Positions 30,004-40,688 of a stretch of 64,000 nt of DNA are shown here, one piece after another. How positions within the stretch are numbered: position 1 is the stretch's first letter; every line of letters starts with the position of its first letter. The notes beneath the pieces are model-generated. The model was not told the DNA's origin and did not search any database. It saw nothing but the letters and a program-made list of their open reading frames with translations. The DNA lies in contig CACNGC010000002.1 in the NCBI GenBank assembly GCA_902619805.1, positions 145,538 through 209,537 on the forward strand, in the 5' to 3' direction. Source of the DNA: an uncultured SAR116 cluster alpha proteobacterium. GTDB lineage: Bacteria; Pseudomonadota; Alphaproteobacteria; Puniceispirillales; Marisalimonadaceae. The position numbers were made by a program, and so were the translations under genes.

Positions 30004-30873
30004 ATGAAAATCAGCTTTCCAAGTTTTTTTAAGAAAATAAATTCTAAAAATTTAAATAAAGATCTTGATCAGGAGCTAGATCAATTTGTTGCCAAGAGAA
30101 TAAATGCAGATGATTCTAATGGAAAAACATTAAGTCATGAAAATGAGTTATTAAAAAATCTTGCTGGTTTGCGAGGAATAACCGCTTCAGATGTAATGGT
30201 TCCTAGAGTTGATATAGTATCTGTAGCAATGTCTGATGATTTTAACGAAATAGTAAAACAGTTAATCAAAACAAACCATAGTAGAGTCCCGGTAAGAAAT
30301 GAAAGTTTAGACGATATAGTAGGTATACTTCATATAAAGGATGTACTAGCTAATTTGTTTCTAAAAGAAAAACAAAATATCAAAACTTTGTTAAAAAGGC
30401 CAATCTTTGTTTCTCCATCAATTAGTTTATTAGATTTGCTGTATGAAATGAGAATAAAAAGACGTCACTTAGCTCTAGTTGTAGACGAATATGGTGGCAT
30501 AGATGGCTTAGTTACAATAGAGGACTTAGTTGAAGAGCTTGTTGGTGAGATTGAAGACGAACATGATTTATCCTCAGAATGTAGATTAGATAAAATGGAA
30601 GATGGGTCAATAGTTGTTGAAGCGAGAATAATTATTGACCTGCTTGAGAATTTTATTCAATCAATAAGAAAAGAAGATTTAAATGAGGAAATTGAAACAT
30701 TAGGAGGTTTTATTGTAAGTATTGCTGGAAGGGTGCCGGTAAAAGGCGAAGTAATCAAGTACTCTCCTTCAGGATTAAAATTCGAAATATTAGAAGCTGA
30801 TCCAAGAAAAGTTATATTAGTTAAAATTACCGGATTAAATAATATGACATACTTAAATAAATTAGAATTATAA
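30004..30873 (+). CDS. corC: CBS-domain protein, CorC/TlyC family
   Basis: 289 residues. Two CBS domains (about residues 57-115 and 122-178, with VMVPRVDIVSV and LALVVDEYGGIDGLVTIEDLVEELVGEI split around them) are followed by a CorC/HlyC C-terminal domain. There is no transmembrane DUF21 part, so this is the short soluble CorC form found before lnt in Proteobacteria. CorC was linked to Co/Mg efflux; CBS pairs bind adenosyl ligands. The exact biochemical role in this place is unknown. Confidence 0.9.
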   Translation: MKISFPSFFKKINSKNLNKDLDQELDQFVAKRINADDSNGKTLSHENELLKNLAGLRGITASDVMVPRVDIVSVAMSDDFNEIVKQLIKTNHSRVPVRNESLDDIVGILHIKDVLANLFLKEKQNIKTLLKRPIFVSPSISLLDLLYEMRIKRRHLALVVDEYGGIDGLVTIEDLVEELVGEIEDEHDLSSECRLDKMEDGSIVVEARIIIDLLENFIQSIRKEDLNEEIETLGGFIVSIAGRVPVKGEVIKYSPSGLKFEILEADPRKVILVKITGLNNMTYLNKLEL

Positions 30874-30881
30874 ATTTATAA

Positions 30882-32417
30882 ATGAACAAGTTTCTTGCTT
30901 CACCAAAATTTAATTATTTGTTACTTTATATTTTTGGGGGTATCGCAACATTTTCAATTCCACCCTTTTCAATTTTTCCGCTTTTTCTTGGTATCGGTTT
31001 TGGTCTTTATCGAATAAATTTTCAATCTTCATTAATTAAAATTTTTCTATCGGGCTGGTTTTTAGGATTTGGCTGGTTTTCATTTGGTTTATATTGGATT
31101 GGTTCAGCTTTTTTTATGGCAGACACTTATCATGTCTTCTTAATGCCTGTTGCTATTATACTTCTGCCAAGCTTATTGGCAGTATTTTGGGGAAGCGCTT
31201 GTGTTTGTGCTAAACTAATTAATAGAAACACAAATTTTTCTATTCTGTACATAATTGTTTTTTTATCATTATTTGAATACTTAAGAGCACAAGTATTTAC
31301 TGGTTTTCCATGGTTAATGCCTTCTATGATATTTGCATCAAATGTTTATTTAATTCAAGTATTTTCATTTGTCGGAAGTTTCTCAACAAACATAATAGTT
31401 TTAATATTAAGTATTTTACCATTTATTTTTTTCTCAAATTTCAAAGGAAAAAATGCTTTATTATTAATTTTATTAATACCAATAGCAATTTTACTTTTTT
31501 GTGGAATTTTAAGGTATTCCAACAAAAGTTTTCTACAAAACACTAATCAATTAGTTACTATTGTACAGCCTAACATTAAGCAAAAAAATAAATGGATTTT
31601 AAAAAATAGAGAGCAGCATTTAAACAACTTGATAGAGTTGTCTATAAAATATCAAAATAGTTTAAATAATAAAAATAGAATAATAATTTGGCCAGAAACT
31701 AGTTTTGAAGGATCAATCCCCAGAGAAAAAAAATTATTAACTAATATTAGTGAAAAAATATTAAAAAATAAAAATACAACACTGATATTAGGTCTTTTGA
31801 GAACTGATGAAAAAAAAGTTTTCAACTCACTTGTTTTTCTAAATTCCAATGGAGATATAATACATAATTATGACAAGATAAAATTAGTACCATTTGGAGA
31901 ATACATCCCGTTTCGAAAATATTTAGGTGCTTTGACAGAAATGTTGGCACCAAAAGATTTTACAAGTGGTAAATTAAAAATAAATCCATCTATTTATGCC
32001 TTTGAAGATATCGTTACATTAATTTGTTATGAAGTATTATTTACAAATGAAATAGTTAGAAGACTCACTAAAAATACTAATTTATTGATTAATATTACAA
32101 ATGATGCATGGTTTGGTAAAACAATTGGGCCATATCAGCATTTAGCTCTCGCTAAAATTAAAGCAGTAGAATTTGGTTTACCACTAGCAAGGGTTGCTAA
32201 TACTGGTGTTTCAGCTTATATTTCACCCTACGGAGAAACAATTGGTAGAATTCCTCTTGATGATAAGGGAGAAAAAACTTTTTATCAAATACCTGCATTA
32301 AATAATACGCTATATAAAATTTACGGAGAGTATATTTTTGTTGCTATAATTTTTATTTTATTAGTTATAAACATAACATATATTTTTACTAAGGGAAAAA
32401 AACTAAATGAAAAATAA
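30882..32417 (+). CDS. lnt: Apolipoprotein N-acyltransferase Lnt
   Basis: 511 residues. The first 215 are hydrophobic with about seven membrane helices; the C-terminal nitrilase-like domain has the catalytic triad in WPETSFEG (Glu, near residue 271), [13 protein letters not shown] (Lys, near 334) and TLICYEVLF (Cys, near 382). Lnt adds the third acyl chain to lipoproteins after LspA cleavage. It agrees with the lipoprotein-type N-termini seen at 397 and 9705. It overlaps metK by 11 bp. Confidence 0.96.
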   Translation: MNKFLASPKFNYLLLYIFGGIATFSIPPFSIFPLFLGIGFGLYRINFQSSLIKIFLSGWFLGFGWFSFGLYWIGSAFFMADTYHVFLMPVAIILLPSLLAVFWGSACVCAKLINRNTNFSILYIIVFLSLFEYLRAQVFTGFPWLMPSMIFASNVYLIQVFSFVGSFSTNIIVLILSILPFIFFSNFKGKNALLLILLIPIAILLFCGILRYSNKSFLQNTNQLVTIVQPNIKQKNKWILKNREQHLNNLIELSIKYQNSLNNKNRIIIWPETSFEGSIPREKKLLTNISEKILKNKNTTLILGLLRTDEKKVFNSLVFLNSNGDIIHNYDKIKLVPFGEYIPFRKYLGALTEMLAPKDFTSGKLKINPSIYAFEDIVTLICYEVLFTNEIVRRLTKNTNLLINITNDAWFGKTIGPYQHLALAKIKAVEFGLPLARVANTGVSAYISPYGETIGRIPLDDKGEKTFYQIPALNNTLYKIYGEYIFVAIIFILLVINITYIFTKGKKLNEK

Positions 32418-33582
32418 TTATTTTTTTACTTCTGAATCTGTTTCAGAAGGTCATCCTGATAAAATTTCTGACAGAATATCAGACGCTGTTTTGGATTTAA
32501 TGTTAAAAAAATACCCTGAGGCAAGGGTTGCATGTGAAACAATGGTGTCAACTAATAGGACAATTATTGCTGGTGAATACAGACTCCCAAAAGAAATTGA
32601 TATTACTAATGATGAAATTGAAAAATTAGTAAGGAAAACAGTTTATGATATTGGATATGAGCAAGAAGGATTTCATTGGGAAAAAATGCATTTTGAAAGT
32701 CATCTTCATTCTCAATCTTCAGACATTGCTATTGGCGTAGATAAATTAGGAAATAAAGATGAAGGCGCAGGTGATCAAGGTTTAATGTTCGGCTATGCTT
32801 GTAACGAGACTAAGGCGTTAATGCCAGCTCCAATTTATTATTCCCATAAGATATTAAAAGAATTAGCAAAAATAAGACATAATGACAAAAATTCTATTTT
32901 GTTACCGGATAGTAAATCTCAAATAACACTTGAATATAGAGATGATAAACCTATAAAAGCATCTTCTGTTGTTGTGTCTACACAGCATAAAAAAAATTGT
33001 TCACAAGATGATATCCGAGATATTGTAAGAGAAACGGTAAAAAAAGTTTTACCAGAAGGTTGGATGTGTCCAGAGGATGAATTTTATGTTAATCCTACAG
33101 GCATTTTTGAAATTGGAGGACCTGATGGAGATGCTGGGCTTACTGGAAGAAAAATTATAGTAGATACTTATGGTGGAGCATCACCCCATGGTGGTGGAGC
33201 TTTTTCTGGCAAAGATCCTACTAAAGTTGATAGATCTGCCGCTTACCTAACAAGATACTTAGCTAAAAATGTTGTTGCGGCTGGCCTTGCATCTAAATGT
33301 ACAATACAAATTTCTTATGCAATTGGTGTTTCTAAACCATTATCCTTATACGTTAATACTCAAGGAACTGGAAAGATTAACGATAATGAAATAGAAAGAG
33401 TTCTGATTAATTTAGTTGACATGTCCCCAAGAGGAATTCGAGAACATTTGAAGCTAAACAACCCTATTTATGTTCCTACTTCTGCATATGGGCATTTTGG
33501 AAGAATTCCAGATGAAAGCGTTGTTGGTTCTTTTTCTTGGGAAAAAACTGATCTTGTTGATGATATTTTGAAAGATATATAG
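32407..33582 (+). CDS. metK: S-adenosylmethionine synthetase
   Basis: 391 residues. Signatures [36 protein letters not shown] and [19 protein letters not shown] are present, the last being the phosphate-binding loop. MetK makes SAM from methionine and ATP. The ATG lies inside the end of lnt with AGGG upstream, so there is no room for a SAM riboswitch between the genes. SAM users nearby include miaB, trmB, ubiE, hemW and rsmI. Confidence 0.98.
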   Translation: MKNNYFFTSESVSEGHPDKISDRISDAVLDLMLKKYPEARVACETMVSTNRTIIAGEYRLPKEIDITNDEIEKLVRKTVYDIGYEQEGFHWEKMHFESHLHSQSSDIAIGVDKLGNKDEGAGDQGLMFGYACNETKALMPAPIYYSHKILKELAKIRHNDKNSILLPDSKSQITLEYRDDKPIKASSVVVSTQHKKNCSQDDIRDIVRETVKKVLPEGWMCPEDEFYVNPTGIFEIGGPDGDAGLTGRKIIVDTYGGASPHGGGAFSGKDPTKVDRSAAYLTRYLAKNVVAAGLASKCTIQISYAIGVSKPLSLYVNTQGTGKINDNEIERVLINLVDMSPRGIREHLKLNNPIYVPTSAYGHFGRIPDESVVGSFSWEKTDLVDDILKDI

Positions 33583-33587
33583 TAAAG

Positions 33588-34262
33588 TTGAATATTCACA
33601 GTTTAATTGAAAATCCTCAATTTTATGGTAGAAGAAGAGGTAGAAAATTGTCAAAATCTGGTCAATTGGCAATAAAATATGGGATAGACTATTTTATTAA
33701 AGAAGAAGAAATTTCTAATATTTTTAACTATCAAAAGCACATAGTCCTCGAAATTGGTTTTGGAGATGGTGAAAACTTAATTAATTCAGCAAAGATAAAT
33801 TCTAATTTCCTTTATATTGGTGCTGATCCTTTTTTAAATACAACAGCTAAATGTCTGATTAAAATTCTTAAATATAACCTAAAGAATATTTTTATTTGGC
33901 CAGATGATATTAGAAAAATTTTAAAGTTTTTTCCTGATGATAGTGTTTCAGAAATAAAAATACTTTTTCCTGATCCATGGCCCAAAAAAAAACATAGAAA
34001 CAGAAGGTTGATTCAGAACGAGTTTATAAGAACAATATATCCAATCATAAAACATCAAGGAACCGTTACTATTGCTACAGATCATGATTTATTGAAAAAA
34101 TGGGTGTTGGAAAAATTTCAAAACTATAAAGAATTTGAATGGGTAGTTAAAAGCTCAAATGATTGGCGTTTAAGGCCTAAAGATTGCTTTCAAACAAAAT
34201 ACGAACTTAAATCAATTAATCAAAAAAGAAAACCTAGTTGGTTTGTTTTTAAAAAAAAATAA
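33588..34262 (+). CDS. trmB: tRNA (guanine-N7)-methyltransferase TrmB
   Basis: 224 residues. The SAM site LEIGFGDGENL is near residue 49-59, and the family motif FPDPWPKKKHRNRRL (around residue 125-139) and TDHDLL follow. TrmB methylates G46 in the variable loop of tRNAs. The start is a TTG 5 bp after the metK stop, which just precedes the RGRKLSKSGQ segment common in this family. It ends the 24-34 kb plus-strand run. Confidence 0.94.
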   Translation: MNIHSLIENPQFYGRRRGRKLSKSGQLAIKYGIDYFIKEEEISNIFNYQKHIVLEIGFGDGENLINSAKINSNFLYIGADPFLNTTAKCLIKILKYNLKNIFIWPDDIRKILKFFPDDSVSEIKILFPDPWPKKKHRNRRLIQNEFIRTIYPIIKHQGTVTIATDHDLLKKWVLEKFQNYKEFEWVVKSSNDWRLRPKDCFQTKYELKSINQKRKPSWFVFKKK

Positions 34263-34289
34263 ATACATCCTATCGTTTACGCAAAGTTA

Positions 34290-34318
34290 TTGATTTTTTC
34301 ATAAAAAAAATTTATTAT
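34290..34318 (+). promoter_or_regulatory. Candidate housekeeping promoter of the rimP-nusA-infB operon
   Basis: TTGATT at 34290-34295 and TATTAT at 34313-34318 are 17 bases apart, a good sigma-70 pattern (4/6 and 5/6 to consensus). It lies in the 110-bp gap between trmB and rimP. Transcription would start near 34325, directly before the hairpin at 34329. In such AT-rich DNA chance matches are frequent, so this is moderate evidence. Confidence 0.45.
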
Positions 34319-34328
34319 ATTTCCAAGA

Positions 34329-34353
34329 GTGAGTCATTTGACTCGCTTTTTTT
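34329..34353 (+). terminator. Intrinsic-terminator-like hairpin just ahead of rimP
   Basis: A 7-bp stem (34329-34335 with 34340-34346, one G-U pair), a 4-base ATTT loop and a run of seven T (34347-34353) give a textbook rho-independent terminator. It ends only 19 bases before the rimP ATG, too little space for a promoter in between. It can stop read-through from metK-trmB or act as an attenuator or 5' hairpin in the rimP operon leader. Confidence 0.85.
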
Positions 34354-34372
34354 ATTTATGGAATTTTAGCTT

Positions 34373-34846
34373 ATGGTTGAAGAACAAATAAGAGTCCTTT
34401 TGTTATTAAGATTAAAGAATTTAGGATATCATCTTATTCGCGTTAAGCTTATTAATATTAACACAAAAAAAACATTGCAGATTATGGTAGAGCGAATTAA
34501 AGATAAAAAAATGAATATTGAAGATTGTGTTTTTTTAAGTAAGCATATATCTACTTTTTTAGAAGTTCATGATCCAATAAGTTCTTCTTATGTTTTAGAA
34601 GTTTCTTCTGGGGGACTGGCAAGACCTTTAACTATAATAGATGACTATGAATCATTTAAATATAATAAGGCAAGAATAGTATTAAAAGAAAAATTTTTAG
34701 GAAAAAAAACTTACAAAGGTTTTCTTAAGGGGATTGATAAAAATGGTAAAATTTTACTAGAAACTGAGAATCATAAAATAAAGTTTGATTTTTTAGAAAT
34801 TGAAAAAGCTAACATTGACCCAAACTGGGCAATAGAAAATAATTAA
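34373..34846 (+). CDS. rimP: Ribosome maturation factor RimP
   Basis: 157 residues. The N-terminal domain ends in YVLEVSSGGLARPL, the family motif (usually EVSSPGLDRPL), and the C-terminal Sm-like domain contains FKGFLKGI-type segments. RimP helps 30S subunit maturation at S12 and S19. It opens the operon rimP-nusA-infB-rbfA-truB-rpsO-pnp, each gene separated by at most 51 bp. The family motif has Gly-Gly in place of the usual Pro-Gly. Confidence 0.93.
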   Translation: MVEEQIRVLLLLRLKNLGYHLIRVKLININTKKTLQIMVERIKDKKMNIEDCVFLSKHISTFLEVHDPISSSYVLEVSSGGLARPLTIIDDYESFKYNKARIVLKEKFLGKKTYKGFLKGIDKNGKILLETENHKIKFDFLEIEKANIDPNWAIENN

Positions 34847-34878
34847 TTTAATTAGTCTAATTTAAATAAGGAAGCAAA

Positions 34879-36399
34879 ATGGAAGTTAAATCCATACCAA
34901 GATTAGAACTTTTACAAGTAGCAGAAGCTGTGTCTAGAGAAAAATCAATTGACAAAGAAGAAGTTATTACTGCTATGGAAGAAGCAATAGAGAAAGCAGC
35001 AAGGTCAAAATATGGCTTAGAAAGAGATATAAGAGCAAATATTGACAGAAAAAATGGATCAATAAATATTGCTCAATTTACTGAAGTTGTTGAAATTGTT
35101 GAAAATGAGTCTACTCAAATGACGTACAACGAGTCTCAAAGAAGAAATTTAAATGTTGGCATTGGAGAATTTTATAGACAATCACTCCCACCAATTGACT
35201 TTGGAAGGATTGCCGCACAAACTGCAAAGCAAGTTATTTCTCAAAAAGTTAGAGAAGCTGAGCGTCAAAGACAATTCCAAGAATATAAAGATCGTGTGGG
35301 TGAAATTGTTGTTGGAACAATAAAGAGGGTTGATAACCAATCAGTCATAATTGATTTAAGTAGGGCAGAAGCAATAATTAAAAAAGATCAAATGATTCCA
35401 AGAGAACAATTGAGGCCTGGTGACAGATTAAGGTGCTTTATAATAGAGGTAAGTGAACAAACAAAGGGGCCTCAAATATTTTTATCAAGAGCCTCAAATG
35501 ATTTTTTAGCTGCCTTATTTACTCAAGAAGTACCAGAAATTTATGATGGAATCATAGAAATAAAAGGTGTTGCAAGAGAGCCAGGGAGCAGGGCCAAAAT
35601 TTCAGCTTTTTCTAATGATCCTAGCATTGATCCAGTAGGTGCTTGTGTTGGAATGAGAGGATCAAGAGTGCAAGCGGTAGTTAGTGAATTACAGGGTGAA
35701 AAAATTGAAATAATTCCGTGGACAGATGATCCTGTTACTTTTGTAATTAATGCTTTAGCGCCTGCTGTTCCCTCAAAAGTAGTTATGGATGAGGATGCAA
35801 ATAGAATGGAAGTTGTTATTCCTGATGATCAATTGTCTTTAGCCATAGGTAGAAGAGGTCAGAATGTAAGATTGGCATCACAATTGACTGGTTGGTTTGT
35901 TGATATTTTAACTGAAGCAGAAGAATCAGAAAAAAGACAAGAAGAATTTTCAGAAAGAAGTAAGATTTTTATTGAAGCTCTTGATATTGACGATGTTATT
36001 GCTCATCTCATGGTAAGTGAGGGTTTCGTATCAATTTCCGATATAGCTGAAGCCCCTCTTGAAGAATTAATGTCAATCGAAGGTTTTGACGAACATTTAT
36101 CCTCAGAGTTAAGTGAAAGAGCCAAGAACTTTGTAAAAATTGAGAATAAAAGAATTGATAACGCTCTTAAAGAACTTAAAGTAAAAGATGATTTATATAA
36201 TTTTTCTGAGCTTAATAAATCAAATATTTTAACTTTAGCAGAAAATAATATTAAAACTTTGGATGAATTAGCTGAATTAGATAGTGAAGAACTGTTTGGT
36301 ATTTTGGGTAATAAGGTCTTTATAAATGAGGATGATGCGGGTTCAGTTATAATGAAAGCCAGACAACATTGGTTTACCGAAAATGAAGTTGATGATTAA
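34879..36399 (+). CDS. nusA: Transcription termination/antitermination factor NusA
   Basis: 506 residues. Domains in order: N-terminal RNA-polymerase-binding domain (1-130), S1 (about 135-200), two KH domains (DPVGACVGMRGSRVQAVVSELQ split around residue 252, and LAIGRRGQNVRLASQLTG near 323), and a C-terminal helical repeat region (360-500). NusA modulates pausing, termination and rRNA antitermination. AAGGA precedes the ATG. In most alphaproteobacteria a small RNA-binding gene (ylxR, DUF448) follows; here infB comes straight after with 24 bp between. Confidence 0.97.
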   Translation: MEVKSIPRLELLQVAEAVSREKSIDKEEVITAMEEAIEKAARSKYGLERDIRANIDRKNGSINIAQFTEVVEIVENESTQMTYNESQRRNLNVGIGEFYRQSLPPIDFGRIAAQTAKQVISQKVREAERQRQFQEYKDRVGEIVVGTIKRVDNQSVIIDLSRAEAIIKKDQMIPREQLRPGDRLRCFIIEVSEQTKGPQIFLSRASNDFLAALFTQEVPEIYDGIIEIKGVAREPGSRAKISAFSNDPSIDPVGACVGMRGSRVQAVVSELQGEKIEIIPWTDDPVTFVINALAPAVPSKVVMDEDANRMEVVIPDDQLSLAIGRRGQNVRLASQLTGWFVDILTEAEESEKRQEEFSERSKIFIEALDIDDVIAHLMVSEGFVSISDIAEAPLEELMSIEGFDEHLSSELSERAKNFVKIENKRIDNALKELKVKDDLYNFSELNKSNILTLAENNIKTLDELAELDSEELFGILGNKVFINEDDAGSVIMKARQHWFTENEVDD

Positions 36400-36423
36400 T
36401 TTATAGTTAGAGGAACTTTTATT

Positions 36424-38991
36424 ATGGAAGATAAAGTAAATGGAGAAAGAAAAAAATTAAGTCTTTCCTCTGGTGGAAAATTAACATTAAAAAATTCTAT
36501 TTCAGCAAATAAATCCCCTAATAGTATTACAGCCAACTCAAGGTCAGGCAGAGGTACTGTTCAAGTCGAAGTAAAAAGAACCAAAAGACTCTCTAAGCGA
36601 CTAAATATAAATGAAAATACATCTCAAGAAAATAAATCAGGTTTGAGCGCCAAAGAAATTCAACATCGGAGTAGAAAGCTACAAGAGGGTCTTGCAAAGA
36701 CTGCAGCTGAAGCAGAAATAATTGCTTCTGAAAAGATAGAAAAAGCTAAATTAGAAGAGGCTCGTATTGCTGCAAATGCCCTAGAAGCTTCAGAAGCGGC
36801 ATCATCTTTAGGGCCTAAAGATAAAATGTTGGCTAGAAGAAAAGCAGAAACTGAAGAAATATTTGAGATAAAAAGAATTGAAGAAGAACAACTTAAACTA
36901 CAAATAGATGCAAAAAAAGCAGAAGAAGCTGCACTGCAGGCTGAAAAAGACAGACAAAAACTAGGCGATACTGAATTATTACCAAATACTAATAAATCAT
37001 GGACAGGTCATAAGGTTCAGGAAAAAGAAATTTATAGAGAAAATTTAAAGAAACCTGGCTGGAACAGAGGTTTTCAAGAAAAAAGACAGGGTAAAATGAC
37101 AATTGCTCGTGCTTTAGACTCAGAGAATGTCAGAGTAAGATCTCTTGCGTCAATAAAAAGAAGACGTGAAAAGGTTAGAATGCAGGCGGATCAAACACCT
37201 GTAGTCAAACAGTTTAGAGAGGTTATTATTCCAGATACAATCACAGTTTCAGAGTTAGCTAATAGAATGACCGAAAAAACTGCTGATGTAGTAAGAGAAT
37301 TGATGAAAAATGGAATTATGGCAACTGCAACTGAAGTAATTGATTCTGATACAGCTGAATTAATCACCACTGAATTTGGACATAAGCCAAAAAGAATTTC
37401 TGAATCTGATGTAGAATTAGATCTTGGTTTAGAAGAAAGTAACCCTAAAAATTTAGTTTCTCGTCCACCAATTGTTACAATAATGGGTCACGTAGACCAC
37501 GGAAAAACTTCTTTGTTAGATGCTTTAAGAGAGAGCAAAGTGGCTGATGGAGAGGCTGGCGGGATTACTCAACATATAGGGGCATACCAAATTACAACTA
37601 AAACGAATTCCAAGATTTCTTTTATAGATACTCCTGGGCACGAAGCTTTTACAGAAATGAGGGCTAGAGGAGCCAATGTAACAGATATTGTTATTTTAGT
37701 TGTTGCAGCTGATGATGGTATTAAACCCCAAACCATTGAAGCTATTAAGCACGCTAAAGCCGCAAATTGTCCGATAATAGTGGCTGTTAACAAATGTGAT
37801 AAACCTGAAGCTAATCCACAAAAAGTAAGAACTGAACTACTTCAACATGATTTGATTCCAGAGGAGATGGGCGGTGATGTTCAATGTATTGATGTGTCTG
37901 CTAAAAATAAAAATGGATTGAATGATTTAATTGATGCGCTAGAGTTGCAAGCTGATCTAATGGAATTAAAGAGTGATCCAACAATAAATGCTAATGGCGT
38001 AGTTGTTGAATCTAAAGTTGAACGAGGCAAAGGTTCAGTTGTGACATTGCTCGTAAAAGCTGGAACATTAAATGTTGGAGATATTATTGTTGTAGGATCT
38101 GAATCTGGAAAAGTTAGAGCTTTATTAAATGATGAAGGTAACAGAATAAATAAAGCAGGACCATCAATGCCCGTAGAAGTTCTTGGTTTATCAGGAACAC
38201 CAGATGCTGGTGATTTGGCGCACGTTGTTGAGTCAGAATCAAGGGCTAGAGAAATTGCAGATTACAGACAAAGAAAGTCAAAGCTAAAAGAAGCAAAATT
38301 GACTGCTAGAGGTTCTGTCGAACAAATGTTAGCTAATATTCAGGCAGGAGAAACTTCTGAATTACCCGTTATTATTAAAACAGATGTACATGGATCCTTA
38401 GAAGCAATTAAAGCTGCATTAGAAAAAATAGGTAATTCAACTGTAAGTATTAGAGTTTTATCTGGTGCAGTTGGGGCTATAAGTGAATCAGATATTACAC
38501 TAGCATCTGCATCCTCTGCACTTGTGTTTGCATTTAATGTAAGAGCAATACCGCAAGCTCGAGAATTATCTAGAAGAGATAATGTTGAAATTAGGTATCA
38601 TTCTATAATTTATGAATTAATTGAAGATGCAAAATTAGCATTGACGGGAATGTTGGATCCTGATTTACAGGAGAGTTTTATAGGTTATACTGAAATAAAA
38701 CAAGTATTCTCCGTTTCTAAAATTGGCAAGATTGCTGGATGCCTTGTTACTGAGGGTATAGTAAAAAAAGGTTGTAGCTTTCGTTTGCTTAGAGACAACA
38801 CTGTAATTCATCAAGGAATGTTAAAAACTTTAAGAAGATTTAAAGATGAAGTAAAAGAGGTGCGTGAAGGCACTGAGTGTGGAATGGGATTTGAAAATTA
38901 CAATGATATCCAAGAAGGTGACGTAATGGAATGCTTTGAAGTCAAAGAAGTTGCAAGAAGTTTAGAGTCAATCGATAAAAAAGTTGGGTAA
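36424..38991 (+). CDS. infB: Translation initiation factor IF-2
   Basis: 855 residues. A long charged N-terminal extension (1-270, Lys/Glu/Ala-rich coiled coil around 80-190) precedes the IF2_N segment and the G domain: G1 GHVDHGKTS near residue 354, G3 DTPGHEAF, G4 NKCD. Domains II, III and IV follow ([15 protein letters not shown] in domain III). IF-2 places initiator tRNA on the 30S subunit and joins the 50S. Length and extension are typical of alphaproteobacteria. Confidence 0.98.
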   Translation: MEDKVNGERKKLSLSSGGKLTLKNSISANKSPNSITANSRSGRGTVQVEVKRTKRLSKRLNINENTSQENKSGLSAKEIQHRSRKLQEGLAKTAAEAEIIASEKIEKAKLEEARIAANALEASEAASSLGPKDKMLARRKAETEEIFEIKRIEEEQLKLQIDAKKAEEAALQAEKDRQKLGDTELLPNTNKSWTGHKVQEKEIYRENLKKPGWNRGFQEKRQGKMTIARALDSENVRVRSLASIKRRREKVRMQADQTPVVKQFREVIIPDTITVSELANRMTEKTADVVRELMKNGIMATATEVIDSDTAELITTEFGHKPKRISESDVELDLGLEESNPKNLVSRPPIVTIMGHVDHGKTSLLDALRESKVADGEAGGITQHIGAYQITTKTNSKISFIDTPGHEAFTEMRARGANVTDIVILVVAADDGIKPQTIEAIKHAKAANCPIIVAVNKCDKPEANPQKVRTELLQHDLIPEEMGGDVQCIDVSAKNKNGLNDLIDALELQADLMELKSDPTINANGVVVESKVERGKGSVVTLLVKAGTLNVGDIIVVGSESGKVRALLNDEGNRINKAGPSMPVEVLGLSGTPDAGDLAHVVESESRAREIADYRQRKSKLKEAKLTARGSVEQMLANIQAGETSELPVIIKTDVHGSLEAIKAALEKIGNSTVSIRVLSGAVGAISESDITLASASSALVFAFNVRAIPQARELSRRDNVEIRYHSIIYELIEDAKLALTGMLDPDLQESFIGYTEIKQVFSVSKIGKIAGCLVTEGIVKKGCSFRLLRDNTVIHQGMLKTLRRFKDEVKEVREGTECGMGFENYNDIQEGDVMECFEVKEVARSLESIDKKVG

Positions 38992-39002
38992 AAATTGACA
39001 TA

Positions 39003-39401
39003 ATGGTAAATAATTTTTTATTTAATTCTAATAAAAAATCTATAAATAATTCTATAAAGTCCCAAAGGCAACTTAAAGTTGGTGAAGAATTAAGGCATTT
39101 AATTTCAAATGCGCTGCTTCGCAGTAGTTTTTATGATGAACATATTGAGAATAACAATATAACTATAACCGAAGTTAATGTAAGTCCAGACTTAAGAAAT
39201 GCTAAAGTCTATGTAATGCCCTTAGGAGGAAAAAAAAAACTAGATGTTTTAAATAGTTTAAATAAAGCCACAGGTCGTTTAAAAAAAATAATATCAAGCA
39301 ATCTGAGCCTAAGACAAACACCAAAGCTTATATTTAAGATTGATGAAACATTTGAGTACGCAAAAAAAATTAATGATATACTCGATAAAATAAAAAAATA
39401 A
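39003..39401 (+). CDS. rbfA: Ribosome-binding factor A
   Basis: 132 residues. RQLKVGEELRHLISNALLR and the strand ITEVNVSPDLRNAKVYVMP match the RbfA KH-like fold. RbfA binds the 30S subunit and assists 16S rRNA 5'-end maturation, mainly at low temperature. It lies 11 bp after infB and 13 bp before truB, its usual place. The first 20 residues are Asn/Ser/Lys-rich and not conserved. Confidence 0.94.
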   Translation: MVNNFLFNSNKKSINNSIKSQRQLKVGEELRHLISNALLRSSFYDEHIENNNITITEVNVSPDLRNAKVYVMPLGGKKKLDVLNSLNKATGRLKKIISSNLSLRQTPKLIFKIDETFEYAKKINDILDKIKK

Positions 39402-39414
39402 ATATTTTTATTAT

Positions 39415-40350
39415 ATGATAAAAAAAAATTCTAATAAAATAAGTGGCTGGATAATACTAGATAAAAAAAGTGGAATAACTTCTCGCCAAGCCATTTCTAA
39501 AATTTCTAAAATCTTTAAATTTAACAAGATTGGACACGGCGGAACTTTGGATCCATTAGCTACGGGTGTATTGCCAATAGCTGTGGGTGAGGCAACAAAA
39601 TTAATTTCCTTTATACAAAATAAAAAAAAAAAATATTCATTTACAATTAGATGGGGTGAGGCAACAGATACTGACGATAGTGAAGGAAAGATCATAAAAA
39701 AATCAAACTCACGACCAAATAAAGAAGAAATTCAAAATGCTCTAATTTCATTTATTGGTAAAATCCAGCAAATACCTCCAAATTTTTCAGCCATTAAAAT
39801 TGACGGTGAACGCTCTTACAATTTAGCAAGGAAAAACATATCAGTAAGACACAAACCAAGGCAAATTGAAGTACTTGAATTTACTTTAAAAAAAATCTTA
39901 AATATTGATACTGCTGAGTTCGAAGTAATATGTGGAAAGGGAACATATATAAGATCATTGGCTAGAGATTTAGCAGAAAAGTTAAACACAAAAGGTCATA
40001 TCATAAAGTTAAGAAGACATTTTGTTGGAAATTTTAATGAAAAAGATAAGATTTTTATAGATTTTTCTGAAGAAATAATACATAGTCCAACGTTTCTAGA
40101 AAAAATAATACCAATTGAAAAAGTGCTAGACGACATCCCGGCACTTTTTTTAACTAAAACTGAAGCAATGAAGCTTAGGCAAGGACAAAAAATCAGATTA
40201 AATTCATTAAACTTTAAAAAGAACTTTATTAAAAAACATCCAAATTATCAAGAATTTGAAACAGTCTATACTGTAAACGATAAAAAACTTGTCGCTCTCA
40301 TTGAAATAGATGATGGATTGGTCAAGCCTAAACGTATAATCAATTATTAA
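39415..40350 (+). CDS. truB: tRNA pseudouridine(55) synthase TruB
   Basis: 311 residues. The catalytic Asp46 is in [29 protein letters not shown] and the [16 protein letters not shown] motif (near residue 180) confirm TruB. It makes pseudouridine 55 in the T-loop of all tRNAs. Between rbfA and rpsO it is in the standard gene order. Confidence 0.96.
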   Translation: MIKKNSNKISGWIILDKKSGITSRQAISKISKIFKFNKIGHGGTLDPLATGVLPIAVGEATKLISFIQNKKKKYSFTIRWGEATDTDDSEGKIIKKSNSRPNKEEIQNALISFIGKIQQIPPNFSAIKIDGERSYNLARKNISVRHKPRQIEVLEFTLKKILNIDTAEFEVICGKGTYIRSLARDLAEKLNTKGHIIKLRRHFVGNFNEKDKIFIDFSEEIIHSPTFLEKIIPIEKVLDDIPALFLTKTEAMKLRQGQKIRLNSLNFKKNFIKKHPNYQEFETVYTVNDKKLVALIEIDDGLVKPKRIINY

Positions 40351-40367
40351 ATAGAAAGGTAAATATG

Positions 40368-40637
40368 ATGTCGATTGATAAAAATCAAACAAGTAAAATT
40401 ATTAAAGACTTTGGCAGTAACGAAACTGATTCTGGATCAGCTGATGTCCAAGTTGCAATACTAACTGAAAGAATTAAAAATTTAACCGAACATTTAAAAA
40501 CACATAAAAAAGACTTTGGATCTAGACGCGGTCTTTTAAGTATGGTTGGACAACGAAGAAATTTATTAAAATACATAAAAAACAAAAATGAAGATAGATA
40601 TATAAATCTTATAAACAAACTTGGTTTAAGAAGATAA
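40368..40637 (+). CDS. rpsO: 30S ribosomal protein S15
   Basis: 89 residues from the ATG at 40368, the exact usual length of S15; an adjacent ATG at 40365 would add one Met. Core motifs DTGS-like [39 protein letters not shown] (split) and the terminal INKLGLRR are all present. S15 binds 16S rRNA helix 20-22 early in 30S assembly. AAAGG precedes the start. It is 14 bp or so after truB and 51 bp before pnp. Confidence 0.97.
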   Translation: MSIDKNQTSKIIKDFGSNETDSGSADVQVAILTERIKNLTEHLKTHKKDFGSRRGLLSMVGQRRNLLKYIKNKNEDRYINLINKLGLRR

Positions 40638-40688
40638 TTTAAAACCTAATTATTTATATTTTAAAGATCAAAAGTTAGAGGAAGTGTA

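Noticed and set aside
32350..32410. Possible SAM riboswitch ahead of metK
   Set aside because: The metK start lies inside lnt, so there is no leader, and no SAM aptamer core is visible.
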